From: JBFLVU01 sp037444825
GTDB taxonomy: Bacteria > Acidobacteriota > UBA4820 > DSQY01
Direction of reading: 5' to 3'
NCBI GenBank assembly: GCA_037444825.1
Contig: JBBILR010000013.1
Location: 6,460-70,459 of the forward strand
DNA length: 64,000 bases
The notes beneath the pieces are model-generated. The model worked only from the letters and a program-made list of their open reading frames with translations. It was not told the origin of the DNA and searched no databases. Both the position numbers and the translations under genes were made by a program. This document shows, piece after piece, positions 8,608 to 18,671 of the stretch. Every line of letters begins with the position of its first letter. Position 1 is the first letter of the stretch.

Positions 8608-8636
8608 ACTATACCCTCCGGGGCGGGGGCTGTCAA
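8608..8636 (-). promoter_or_regulatory. Sigma-70-type promoter of tRNA-fMet
   Basis: On the minus strand: TTGACA (8636-8631), 17-bp spacer, TATAGT (8613-8608). The -35 box is perfect. The predicted start is a few bases before the tRNA 5' end at 8596. Confidence 0.85.
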
Positions 8637-8783
8637 GGCGCCGCCGCCCCCCGCCCCAAGAGGGGCTCGCCCGCCGAAGGTGGGTGGGGGAGGGCAGGAA
8701 ACGGCTTGAAAAGCTCCGCCCTGTCGGATGTGGGGCATTTCGCCCTGTTTTGGGTGTGGAAACCCGAAAATTCCGGGGCCCCC

Positions 8784-8812
8784 TTGCTTCGCAAAGGCTC
8801 TTGCAGTACATT
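8784..8812 (+). promoter_or_regulatory. Promoter of the cytochrome c gene
   Basis: TTGCTT, 17-bp spacer, TACATT. The predicted start is about 50 bases before the ATG at 8871, and the leader holds a short GC-rich hairpin around 8818-8840. Confidence 0.6.
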
Positions 8813-8870
8813 CCCCTCCGGCCGGTTGCTCCGGCCCCGATGGAAGCGGCCCATGCCGAGGAGGAGCTCG

Positions 8871-9227
8871 ATGAAGAAGACGCTGATTCTGATCGCCCTG
8901 GTTCTCGCCACCGCCCTCGCCGCCTCTCTGGCCTTCGCGGGGGACCACGCCACCGTGGGGCCGGAGAAGTGCAAGATGTGCCACAAGGTGCAGTACGAAT
9001 CCTGGGCGGCCATGAAGCACGCCCAACAGAACCCCAAGGTGGATTGCGAGACCTGCCACGGCCCCGGCGGGGACTACTGGAAGCCCAACGTCATGAAGGA
9101 CCCGGCCGCCGCCAAGGCCGCGGGCCTCGTCGCCAAGCCCGACAAGGCCTTCTGCACCGCCAAGTGCCACAAGGACAAGTGGAACGACGGCATGCTGGGT
9201 CAGACCCACGCCCACAAGGCGAAGTGA
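8871..9227 (+). CDS. Small periplasmic multiheme cytochrome c (c554-like)
   Basis: A 118-residue exported c-type cytochrome, likely an electron carrier in the periplasm. It has a signal peptide (MKKTLILIAL, cleavage after AFA near residue 23). Two canonical heme-binding sites are CKMCH (34-38) and CETCH (59-63). A third, CTAKCH (95-100), has three residues between the cysteines instead of two. Extra histidines (H26, H50, H115) could be distal heme ligands. The pattern KCKMCHKVQYESW and CETCHGPGGDYWKP resembles the cytochrome c554 family. GAGGAGC precedes the ATG. It has its own promoter and a strong terminator, so it is probably monocistronic. Confidence 0.88.
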   Translation: MKKTLILIALVLATALAASLAFAGDHATVGPEKCKMCHKVQYESWAAMKHAQQNPKVDCETCHGPGGDYWKPNVMKDPAAAKAAGLVAKPDKAFCTAKCHKDKWNDGMLGQTHAHKAK

Positions 9228-9249
9228 GGACTTCACGCCCGCAACGAGA

Positions 9250-9279
9250 AAGAGGCTCCCTTCGGGGAGCCTCTTTTTT
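9250..9279 (+). terminator. Rho-independent terminator after the cytochrome gene
   Basis: AAGAGGCTCCC, loop TTCG, GGGAGCCTCTT, then a T run. It is a strong, UUCG-capped hairpin 23 bases past the cytochrome stop codon. Confidence 0.92.
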
Positions 9280-9311
9280 GACCCGGCGGCCCCGCGGGGC
9301 CGGAGGAAGTT

Positions 9312-9678
9312 CGGGGGAGGGGACCTGTAAGCCGGATTCTGTCCCCCTTTCGGGGGGGCAGCCATTCCTCTAGGACCGCCGTCGCCGGCGGCCTCCAGCG
9401 GCCTACCCGGAGGCCTCGGCCGGGCCAGCCTCGGACGCCTCCCTATTTGGCCTTGCTCCGCGAGGGGTTTACCGTGCCGTCCCCGTCACCGGGAACGCGG
9501 TGGGCTCTTACCCCGCCGTTTCACCCTTGCCCGCACCGCCCGAAGGCGGCCGCTGGCGGTCTGTTCTCTGTGGCACTTTCCGTCGGGTCACCCCGCCCTG
9601 CCGTTAGCAGGCTCGCCGCCCTGTGGAGTCCGGACTTTCCTCTCCGCGTCGCCGCGCAGCGGCTGCCCGGTCCCCTCC
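9312..9678 (-). ncRNA. rnpB: RNase P RNA, bacterial type A
   Basis: Catalytic RNA of RNase P, which trims tRNA 5' leaders. On the minus strand the 5' end begins GGAGGGGACC and pairs with GGTCCCCTCC at the 3' end (helix P1). The conserved core GAGGAAAGTCCGGACTCC follows the 5' end, and ACAGAATCCGGCTTAC sits just before the 3' strand of P1. The length of about 367 bases fits type A. The exact 3' end is uncertain by a few bases. Its promoter is readable immediately upstream. Confidence 0.95.
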
Positions 9679-9685
9679 AAAACCC

Positions 9686-9714
9686 AGCATAGGTCCTTCG
9701 GAGGCCGCCGTCAA
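9686..9714 (-). promoter_or_regulatory. rnpB: Promoter of rnpB
   Basis: On the minus strand: TTGACG (9714-9709), 17-bp spacer, TATGCT (9691-9686). Seven bases later comes the GGAGG that starts helix P1, so the predicted start coincides with the RNA 5' end. Confidence 0.85.
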
Positions 9715-9768
9715 ACGGCAAAGAGAGAAATGCGGCAGAATCCAAGCCGGGCGCGACTTTCCGAGGGC

Positions 9769-9797
9769 TTGACACGGGAGGGGAGGGATGGTACGGT
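9769..9797 (+). promoter_or_regulatory. Promoter of the M23 peptidase gene
   Basis: TTGACA, 17-bp spacer, TACGGT. Transcription would begin near 9804, which rules out the upstream ATG at 9788 and supports the start at 9860. It is divergent from the rnpB promoter. Confidence 0.75.
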
Positions 9798-9859
9798 CCC
9801 TCTGTGGCGTGGTCGGGGAGAGCCGCGGGGATCCTCTTCCCCTCTCGACGGCAGGTGAG

Positions 9860-10765
9860 ATGAAGCACAAGCGCAGGCGGTACCACGTGGTGGTGTTGCG
9901 GGAGGACGGCCGGGCCGTCCACAACCGCGTCCTGGAATGGTTCCAGGTGAAGCGGCACCTCGCGTGGATCGGAGGCGTCGCGGGCTTCCTTCTCCTCGGA
10001 ACCCTCGCCTCCTTCTTCCTCGCCTCCTGGCAGGGGATCCTCCTCCGGAAGAACCTCGAACTGGCCTCGAGGGAGCACCGTCTCCAGGAGGCCTTCCAGC
10101 GGCTTTCCCGCGAGGTGGACGAGGCCAAGGACCGTCTGGCCCGTACCGAGCACGAGATCCAGAGGATGCGGGAGATGGCCAAGGAGCAGAACCTGGCCAT
10201 CCCGGACGTCGAGGGGGTGGGGGGGCCCGCGCCGGGCGCTTCCCTGCGGGTGCCGTCGGAGGACCTCCGCCAGGTGGCGGCGGACGTGCAGGATCTGAAG
10301 GCCGCCTCCAGCCAGGTTCTCGAGGAGACGACCCTCCTCTCCTCCGCGCTGGAGCCGCACCTGAGAAGCCTGGCGCGCACGCCCTCGGTCTGGCCCGCCA
10401 AGGGCTTCATCATTTCCCCCTTCGGCGTCCGGCAGGACCCCTTCGACGGCGAGCCGGCCTACCACGAGGGGGTGGACATCTCCGCCCCCTTCGGCAGCCC
10501 GGTGGTGGCCACCGCGGAAGGGCTCGTGGTCTTCACCGGCTACCGGCGCGGCTACGGGAACGTGGTGGAGATCAGCCACGGAGGGGGACTCTCGACCCTC
10601 TACGCCCACCTCTCCAAGATCCTGGTCCACCCCGGCCAGCCGGTGAAGCGGTGGCAGAAGATCGGAGCGGTGGGATCCTCCGGGCGCAGCACGGGCCCCC
10701 ACGTCCACTACGAAGTGCGAAAAGACGATCGTGCCCTCAATCCCAAGCGGTTTCTCCGCTACTGA
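9860..10765 (+). CDS. M23 family metallopeptidase (LytM domain), membrane-anchored
   Basis: A 301-residue peptidoglycan endopeptidase or division activator. Cytoplasmic basic start (MKHKRRRYHVVV), one transmembrane helix near 37-56, then a coiled coil (about 60-115) and a C-terminal LytM domain (about 190-300). The zinc and catalytic residues are present: His and Asp in HEGVD, and HxH in HVHYE. The conserved YGNVVEISHGG and YAHLSK also match M23 enzymes, so it is likely active. The architecture resembles MepM/EnvC-like proteins that face the periplasm. The start was chosen from the promoter position and an AGGTGA site. SecA follows 75 bases downstream. Confidence 0.9.
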   Translation: MKHKRRRYHVVVLREDGRAVHNRVLEWFQVKRHLAWIGGVAGFLLLGTLASFFLASWQGILLRKNLELASREHRLQEAFQRLSREVDEAKDRLARTEHEIQRMREMAKEQNLAIPDVEGVGGPAPGASLRVPSEDLRQVAADVQDLKAASSQVLEETTLLSSALEPHLRSLARTPSVWPAKGFIISPFGVRQDPFDGEPAYHEGVDISAPFGSPVVATAEGLVVFTGYRRGYGNVVEISHGGGLSTLYAHLSKILVHPGQPVKRWQKIGAVGSSGRSTGPHVHYEVRKDDRALNPKRFLRY

Positions 10766-10840
10766 CCTCCTGATCGCCGGCCGCGTCTTTCGCGGGCGGT
10801 CCCCTCTGACCCTTTGACCCGACCTCCGGGAGACGTGCGC

Positions 10841-13501
<2,661 letters not shown>

Positions 13502-13555
13502 CGGGCCCGTTCGCCGCTGGTACCCTCACCCTGCCTTGACTTCGGAGTGTGACCC

Positions 13556-14263
13556 ATGGCCCGGAAGGCTACCAACACCCCTCCCTACGTCCCCCGGAAA
13601 GGCCTCAGGGCCATCCTGGACCACGTGCAGAACCACGCCGCCGGAGAGGTCCTGTCCAAGGAGGAACTGCACAAGCGGGGCCTCTCCTCCCACTGGACCT
13701 ACCCCGCCCTGGCCGCCCTCCGCTTCCTGGGGATCCTGGACGAAGGGGACCGGCTGACGGGAAAGCACCTCGCCTTCAGCCAGGAGAACCCGGACCGCCG
13801 GGCGCAGAAGGCCATCCTGCGGGAGGCCTACGCCGATTTCTTCGAGGCGGCCCCCCTGCCCATGGCCTCCCTGGACGAGGTCCGCAAGACCTTTCAGGAG
13901 ATCTACGACCTGAGCGAGCGGGTGACCGTCTCGGCCTTCCCCATTTTCCAGATGTTGGCGGAGGAGGCGGGGGTGGAGCTGGTGCGCGGCAAGGAGCGTG
14001 CGCCCTCTCCGCCCCGGGTGGAGGCCCCGAGGGAAGGGGAGGCCGGAGCCGGGAAAGCGCCCGCCCCGCCGGGGGAGGACGAGGAGTCCTTGCTGAAGCG
14101 GGCCACGCTGGGGGAGGACGCCGTGCGCATCCGCCACACCGGCTACCAGATCGTCCTCAACCTGCAGGTCACCAAGTACACCACCGAGAAGGACATCATC
14201 AAGATGATCCGGACGGCCAACCGGGCCATCCATCTGATGAAGAAGGCCGGGGACAGGCACTGA
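13556..14263 (+). CDS. DUF5343-like protein of unknown function
   Basis: A 235-residue cytosolic protein. The N-terminal 130 residues look like winged-helix segments: PPYVPRKGLRAILDHV, HWTYPALAALRFLGILDEG, DRLTGKHL; this VP-x-x-x-L start and the length match my memory of DUF5343. A Pro/Ala/Glu-rich linker covers about 145-185. The C-terminal 45 residues form a separate small block (GYQIVLNLQVTKYTTEKDIIKMI), rich in helix-forming residues. Function is unknown; a DNA- or RNA-binding role is only suggested by the winged-helix look. It lies between secA and the 160-residue gene next to SPFH, on the same strand, with short gaps. Confidence 0.7.
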   Translation: MARKATNTPPYVPRKGLRAILDHVQNHAAGEVLSKEELHKRGLSSHWTYPALAALRFLGILDEGDRLTGKHLAFSQENPDRRAQKAILREAYADFFEAAPLPMASLDEVRKTFQEIYDLSERVTVSAFPIFQMLAEEAGVELVRGKERAPSPPRVEAPREGEAGAGKAPAPPGEDEESLLKRATLGEDAVRIRHTGYQIVLNLQVTKYTTEKDIIKMIRTANRAIHLMKKAGDRH

Positions 14264-14290
14264 AGGCCCGCCGCCGAGGGGGGACGGGCC

Positions 14291-14773
14291 ATGGAGGCCG
14301 GCATGGTTCGAAGCGAGAAGAACTTCCTGGAACGCCTCGCCGACGCCCTTCCGGGGCTGGCGGGGTACCGCGCCCGGGAGGACCGGCGCACCACCGACAA
14401 GCGCCTGAGGGAATACCTGGCTTCCCGGATCGACCGGGTGAGGGACCGTCTGGAGGCGGCCAAGCTCGCCCTCACCGACGCGGGGCAGATCGGGTCCTTG
14501 AACGAGCTGGGGCACCTCTCCCGAAGGCTCCAGACCGCCGCCGACTCCATCCGCTTCGCGGCCTACGGGTACACGGGGCTCTTCGACCAGGTGAAGATGG
14601 GCGAGGCGGAGCTGGAGGCCCTCTACGCCCACGACCTCAAGATCCTGGAGGCGGTGGAGGCCCTGGAGGCGCTGGCCGCCGACGGGCCTTCCCTGGCGAG
14701 AAGCGCCGCGGGGGCGGTGGATACGCTGGAAGGTCTCCTTGCGGACCGGAAGAACCTCTGGGAAAAGGGGTGA
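14291..14773 (+). CDS. Helical protein of unknown function, partner of SPFH
   Basis: A 160-residue, almost entirely alpha-helical and charged cytosolic protein. No signal peptide or membrane segment is seen. The middle reads DRVRDRLEAAKLALTDAG and LGHLSRRLQTAADSIRFAAYGYTG, which look like long amphipathic helices. I do not recognise the family. It ends 56 bases before the SPFH/zinc-ribbon gene, suggesting they are cotranscribed and may act together. The start ATG at 14291 is preceded by a G-rich GAGGGGGGA; another ATG at 14303 is possible, as GGAGG lies just before it. Confidence 0.68.
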   Translation: MEAGMVRSEKNFLERLADALPGLAGYRAREDRRTTDKRLREYLASRIDRVRDRLEAAKLALTDAGQIGSLNELGHLSRRLQTAADSIRFAAYGYTGLFDQVKMGEAELEALYAHDLKILEAVEALEALAADGPSLARSAAGAVDTLEGLLADRKNLWEKG

Positions 14774-14829
14774 AGCCCCTTCCCCTGTCGGTGGGCGGAC
14801 CGCGGAGGGCCGCCGCCACGGAGTGAGCC

Positions 14830-15966
14830 ATGGCCACCAATACCCTCGAAGTCATCGAATGGCGGGACGACAGCGGGAAGGAGATGGTCCACCGCTGGGA
14901 AGGGGGCGGGGAGATCAAGCTGGGCGCCCAGCTGGTGGTCCAGGAGACCCAGTGGGCGGTCTTCTTCCGTGACGGCAGGGCCTTGGACGTCTTCGGGCCG
15001 GGGCGCCACACCCTCTCCACCTTGAACCTGCCCATCCTCCAGAAGTTCGTGAACATGCCCTTCGGCGGGACCTCCCCCTTCCGGGCCGAGGTCTACTACG
15101 TCAGCCGGAAGGTCTTCACCGACATGAAGTGGGGGACGAAGGAGCCGGTGCTCTTCCGGGACGCCGAGTTCCAGATGGTCCGCCTGCGGGCCTTCGGGAA
15201 ATTCGCCACCAAGGTGCGCGACCCCCAGCTCTTCATCACCACCTTCGTCGGCAGCGCCGGCGTGCAGACCTCCGAAGGGGTGGAAAACTACGTCCGCGAC
15301 GTGATCGTCGCCCGGCTCAACGACGTCTTGGGGGAGAACCTCAAGACGGTCCTGGACCTGGCCCGCCTCTACGACGAACTCTCCGAGGCGCTGAAGGCCC
15401 GCGTGCGGGACGACTTCGCCAAGTACGGCCTGGAGCTCCACGACCTTTTCATCGGGGCCATCTCCCCGCCGGAGGAGGTCCAGAAGGTCATCGACGAGCG
15501 CAGCGGCATGGCCGCCGTGGGGAACATGGGGGCCTACATGCAGTTCAAGGCGGCCAAGGCCATGGAGGAGGCGGCGCAGAACCCCGCGGGAAACGGCGCC
15601 GCGGCGGGGATGGGCCTGGGCGTGGGGGCCGGAATGGGGATGATGATCCCCGGGATGCTGGGCCAGGCCATGCAGCAGGCCGGCGCCGCCGCCGCGGCGG
15701 GCGGGGGGGCCGGAACGGCGGTGCTCTGCAAGGGGTGCGGCCAGGCCAACCCCCCCGGCTCCAAGTTCTGCAACGCCTGCGGCCAGCCCATGTCGCTCCC
15801 CGGCGTGGCCTGCCCCGCCTGCAAGGCGCTGAACCCGCCCGGCGCCCGCTTCTGCAACGGGTGCGGCGCGCCGTTGGCCCCGGCGGAGGCGGTCTGCCCG
15901 TCCTGCCACGCGAAGAACCCGCAGGGGGCCAAGTTCTGCGGGAGTTGCGGCAAGCCGCTGGCCTGA
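14830..15966 (+). CDS. SPFH (band 7) protein with C-terminal zinc ribbons, YdjI-like
   Basis: A 378-residue protein of the SPFH superfamily, resembling the B. subtilis YdjI / virion-core-like group. The SPFH domain covers about 1-230 (ETQWAVFFRDGRALDVFGPGRHTLST at its start). A Gly/Ala/Met-rich hydrophobic linker (about 255-295) could touch the membrane. Three zinc ribbons follow: CKGCGQ...CNACG, CPACK...CNGCG, CPSCH...CGSCG, each with two CxxC knuckles. Such proteins often appear with PspA-like stress systems; none is seen here. It is the last gene of the secA-side cluster and is convergent with prmA across an AT-rich gap. Confidence 0.88.
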   Translation: MATNTLEVIEWRDDSGKEMVHRWEGGGEIKLGAQLVVQETQWAVFFRDGRALDVFGPGRHTLSTLNLPILQKFVNMPFGGTSPFRAEVYYVSRKVFTDMKWGTKEPVLFRDAEFQMVRLRAFGKFATKVRDPQLFITTFVGSAGVQTSEGVENYVRDVIVARLNDVLGENLKTVLDLARLYDELSEALKARVRDDFAKYGLELHDLFIGAISPPEEVQKVIDERSGMAAVGNMGAYMQFKAAKAMEEAAQNPAGNGAAAGMGLGVGAGMGMMIPGMLGQAMQQAGAAAAAGGGAGTAVLCKGCGQANPPGSKFCNACGQPMSLPGVACPACKALNPPGARFCNGCGAPLAPAEAVCPSCHAKNPQGAKFCGSCGKPLA

Positions 15967-16352
15967 AGGTCCGCCCCGCTCCGGCGAGCCAAAGAAGGAA
16001 AAGTGCCGGAAGAGCCGACGGGGAGGGCCGGCGCGTCCGTCCCTCGTTTGGGCGCCGTTCTTGGTTTCCCGCACACCCGCCTTTCCTTTTTCGTTTCCCC
16101 CGGCTTTTCTCCCGCGAACCCCCGCCGGGAGGGCCGCGCCTCTCGCCGTTGCCCATGAGCACTCGCTCACGGGCTCCCCGCTTTTCCACCGCCTCTGTGG
16201 AGAAAGCTCTGGAAAACCCTGTGGAAAATTCGAGAAGTTCTTCCAACGAAAGAGGCTCCTGCTCGGTGCACACCCGCTGGGCAGTGTCCAGAAACAGTAT
16301 GATTTGAAAATGCAGTTTCTCGAATAGGTCGAAAAATAAAGCCACGGAGGGC
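15967..16352. other. AT-rich convergent intergenic region with DnaA-box-like array
   Basis: A 386-base gap between the 3' ends of the SPFH gene and prmA. Its right half (about 16180-16340) is clearly poorer in GC than anything around it. Three direct copies of a TTTTCCACAG-like 10-mer lie on the minus strand at an exact 12-bp period, with an inverted copy nearby. Toward prmA an A/T-rich stretch ends in AAAAATAAAG. No ribosome site or convincing protein is seen on either strand. It could be a replication-related region, a protein-binding array or a small RNA locus. Confidence 0.5.
16182..16228 (-). repeat. 12-bp-period array of DnaA-box-like sites
   Basis: Plus-strand copies are CTGTGGAGAA (16195-16204), CTCTGGAAAA (16207-16216) and CTGTGGAAAA (16219-16228); the last contains the complement of TTTTCCACA, a form of the DnaA box used in cyanobacteria. 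TTTTCCACC (16182-16190) is inverted relative to these. The canonical E. coli box TTATCCACA differs by one base from the best copy. Confidence 0.5.
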
Positions 16353-17171
16353 TCAGGCGGCGGGGAGGGTCAGGGCGAAGGTCCACCACGTCCCGTCGGT
16401 GCGGCGCTCCAGGAGCGAGAGCCCCAGCGCCTCCGCGGCCTCCAGCAGAGGGGGGCCCTTTTCCAGGAGGATGCCGCTGAGGACCAGGCACCCTCCGGGT
16501 CGAAGCCTCTCCCTCAGGTCAGGCAGGATCTCGTGGAGCGTCTCCGCCAGGATGTTGGCCACCACCAGGTCGTAGCGCCCGCGCACGCCCTCCGCTCCGC
16601 CGGTGACCAGGCGGAGGGTCACGCCGTTCCGCCGGGCGGTCTCCCCCGCCACCCGGACCGCCTCCGGGTCCACGTCGCAGGCCACGGCTCCGGAGGCTCC
16701 CAGAAGCCGGGCCGCCACGGCGAGGATGCCCGAGCCGCACCCCACGTCGAGAAGGGAGGCGCCTTCCGCGAGACGCTCCTCCAGGACGCGGAGACAGGAG
16801 GCGGTGGTGTAGTGCTCCCCCGTCCCGAAGGCGCAGCCCGGTTCCAGGCGAAGGGGAAGTCGGCCGGGAAAAGGGTTGGGGGAGCCGGCGTGGGGGAGAA
16901 TCACCAGGCGGCGGCCCACGGGGAGGGGCCTCAGCGAGGCCTGGTAGCGGGCCGCCCAATCCACGGGGGCCCTCTCCTCCCAACAAGCCTCCACCCGCCC
17001 CGGCAAAGCGGCGAGGCGTTCGGCGAGCCCTTCCACCGGGGCGGGGAAGAAGGCCTCCCACGTTCGGGGATCCTTCTCCCAGATCCCCAGACAGCCCGAA
17101 TCCCGAAGGAGGTCCCCGGCCTCCTCGGCCACCGGTCTCCGGCTCCGGACGCGAAGGACCCACTCTCCCAC
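16353..17171 (-). CDS. prmA: Ribosomal protein L11 methyltransferase
   Basis: Trimethylates ribosomal protein L11 using SAM. The 272-residue protein has a short N-terminal substrate-recognition domain (about 1-75), then the class I methyltransferase domain with FGTGEHYTT, LLDVGCGSGIL and ANIL, all characteristic of PrmA. The start is GTG 17171, 4 bases past the upstream gene's stop. It is the last gene of the long minus-strand run from pyrG and its 3' end borders the AT-rich gap. PrmA is dispensable in E. coli, so its role here may be subtle. Confidence 0.92.
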   Translation of the reverse strand: MGEWVLRVRSRRPVAEEAGDLLRDSGCLGIWEKDPRTWEAFFPAPVEGLAERLAALPGRVEACWEERAPVDWAARYQASLRPLPVGRRLVILPHAGSPNPFPGRLPLRLEPGCAFGTGEHYTTASCLRVLEERLAEGASLLDVGCGSGILAVAARLLGASGAVACDVDPEAVRVAGETARRNGVTLRLVTGGAEGVRGRYDLVVANILAETLHEILPDLRERLRPGGCLVLSGILLEKGPPLLEAAEALGLSLLERRTDGTWWTFALTLPAA

Positions 17172-17175
17172 GGCG

Positions 17176-17874
17176 TCACTCCAGGTAGAGGAGGGAGAGC
17201 CGCTTCAGGCCCCAGTGGCGGAGGGCCGCCTGGGCGGAGAGGCGCTCCACGGTCTGTTCGAGGGCCCGGCCCTCGAGCGTCGCGGCGAACTCCCCCAACC
17301 GTTCCAGGGCCTGCCGCCTCCATTCCTCGGCCAGGTGGGGCGGGCCGTCCAGCAGGGCCAGGCGGCACAGCTCCCGGTCCAGGGGCTCCAGCCCCCGCTC
17401 CAGGGCGGACTCCCGGAGCGGCTCCGCCGCGGCCAGAGCCTCGATCTCCGCGGCGGCGCCTTCGGCGAAGCGGCAGAGGACGGGGCACTGGGCGCGGCGG
17501 GCCGGGTCCCGGGCGAAGGCCCGCAACAGGGCGGCACGCTCCTCGAGAAAAGGGAGGACGCGGTCCCGAAAGGGGGGCGCCTCGGGGAGCCCGGCGGCCT
17601 TGCCGACGTCGGCGGCCCTGCGGGCCTCGAGAGCCTTGAGGACGTCCCGCTCGGCGAAGGAGAGGCAGATGGCGTGCCGGCGGGGGACCTTCCGCCTCTC
17701 CAGACGCTCGAAGTACGCCGCGACGCCGGCCTCCACCACCTCCGGCGGCACGCCGGCGGCGTACCATTCCACCGCCTTCTCGAAGTCCAGCGGAGAGAGC
17801 AGCAGGGGGGCTCCCCGGCGCCGGCCGAAGGCCGCCTCGATGCGGTGGAAGTACTCCCGAAGTCCCGGTTCCAT
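17176..17874 (-). CDS. Uncharacterised cytosolic protein in the coaX-prmA cluster
   Basis: A 232-residue Glu/Arg/Leu/Ala-rich helical protein with no signal peptide or membrane segment. The N-terminus reads REYFHRIEAAFGRRRGAPLL and then FEKAVEWYAAGVPPEVV, the look of a small helical bundle; two cysteines lie in QCPVLCRF near the middle. I do not recognise the family. The start ATG 17874 is 14 bases past the coaX stop, and the stop lies 4 bases before the prmA GTG, so it is almost certainly part of the operon. Its place between cofactor genes and a methyltransferase gives no firm hint of function. Confidence 0.75.
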   Translation of the reverse strand: MEPGLREYFHRIEAAFGRRRGAPLLLSPLDFEKAVEWYAAGVPPEVVEAGVAAYFERLERRKVPRRHAICLSFAERDVLKALEARRAADVGKAAGLPEAPPFRDRVLPFLEERAALLRAFARDPARRAQCPVLCRFAEGAAAEIEALAAAEPLRESALERGLEPLDRELCRLALLDGPPHLAEEWRRQALERLGEFAATLEGRALEQTVERLSAQAALRHWGLKRLSLLYLE

Positions 17875-17888
17875 GGAGGGTTCGGGCC

Positions 17889-18671
17889 TCACTTCCTCGG
17901 GTCGGGCTTCCGGTTCAGCTCGTAGAGGATTCGCAGGCCCTCCAGCGTGAGGTTCTCGTTCACGTGCTCGATGGAGGGGCAGTCGCCCACGAGGACCGGC
18001 GCGAGCCCGCCGGTCGCCACCACCGTGCGGACGCCGGGGTGCTCCCGCTTCATCTTCCGGAGGACCCCCTCCACGAGGCCCACGTAGCCCCAGTAGAAGC
18101 CCGACTGCATGGAGGCCACGGTGCTCTTGCCGATGACCTTCCGAGGCCGCGCGATTTCCACCTTGGGCAGTTTGGCCGCCCTCTCGAAGAGCGCCTCGGC
18201 GGAGATGGCCACCCCCGGCGCGATCACGCCTCCGAGGTAGTTTCCCCCCTCGCCCAGCATGTCGAAGGTGGTGGCGGTGCCGAAGTCCACGACGATGGCC
18301 GGGGCGGGGTAGAGGGCGTAAGCGGCCACGGCGTTCACGATCCGGTCTGCGCCCACGTCGGCCGGGGAGTCGTAGAGGATGTGGATGCCGGTCTTGATGC
18401 CGGGGGCGACGAACAGCGGGTCGGCGTGGAAGTACCGCCGGCACATCTGCCTCAGGGGAAAGTCGGCCGGCGGCACCACCGAGGAGATGGCCACCCCCTC
18501 CACCGCCTCCAGGCGGAGGTCATGGAAGTGGAAGAGGCTCTGGAGAAGGGCGCCCCACTCGTCCTGGGTCCGGTGGCGGGCGGTGGAGAGCCGCCACGAC
18601 TGGAGAAGTTCCTTCCCCTCGAACAGGGCCACGGTGGTCTGCGTGTTGCCCACGTCCATCACGAAGATCAT
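17889..18671 (-). CDS. coaX: Type III pantothenate kinase
   Basis: Phosphorylates pantothenate, the first step of CoA synthesis; type III enzymes need a monovalent cation and are not feedback-inhibited by CoA. The 260-residue length is typical. The ASKHA-fold motifs are DVGNTQT near the start, a PPADFPLR region, DVGADRIVNAVAA and VVDFGTATTFD. ATG 18671 overlaps the birA stop by 4 bases (ATGA), so translation is coupled. The nadC-birA-coaX order joins NAD, biotin and CoA synthesis; birA-coaX adjacency is common in bacteria. Confidence 0.95.
   Translation of the reverse strand: MIFVMDVGNTQTTVALFEGKELLQSWRLSTARHRTQDEWGALLQSLFHFHDLRLEAVEGVAISSVVPPADFPLRQMCRRYFHADPLFVAPGIKTGIHILYDSPADVGADRIVNAVAAYALYPAPAIVVDFGTATTFDMLGEGGNYLGGVIAPGVAISAEALFERAAKLPKVEIARPRKVIGKSTVASMQSGFYWGYVGLVEGVLRKMKREHPGVRTVVATGGLAPVLVGDCPSIEHVNENLTLEGLRILYELNRKPDPRK

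Noticed and set aside
9788..9859. An upstream start for the M23 peptidase
   Set aside because: It overlaps the promoter -10 region and precedes the expected transcription start.
16061..16327. Plus-strand 88-codon frame in the AT-rich gap
   Set aside because: No ribosome site, no sensible domain, and it runs through the repeat array.
15970..16345. Minus-strand frame starting GTG 16345, 7 bases past prmA, with a protein-like opening (LFEKLHFQIILFLDTAQR)
   Set aside because: No Shine-Dalgarno site (the upstream bases are CCCTCC), the later part is Arg/Gly-rich and runs antisense into the SPFH gene. It remains a weak possibility.
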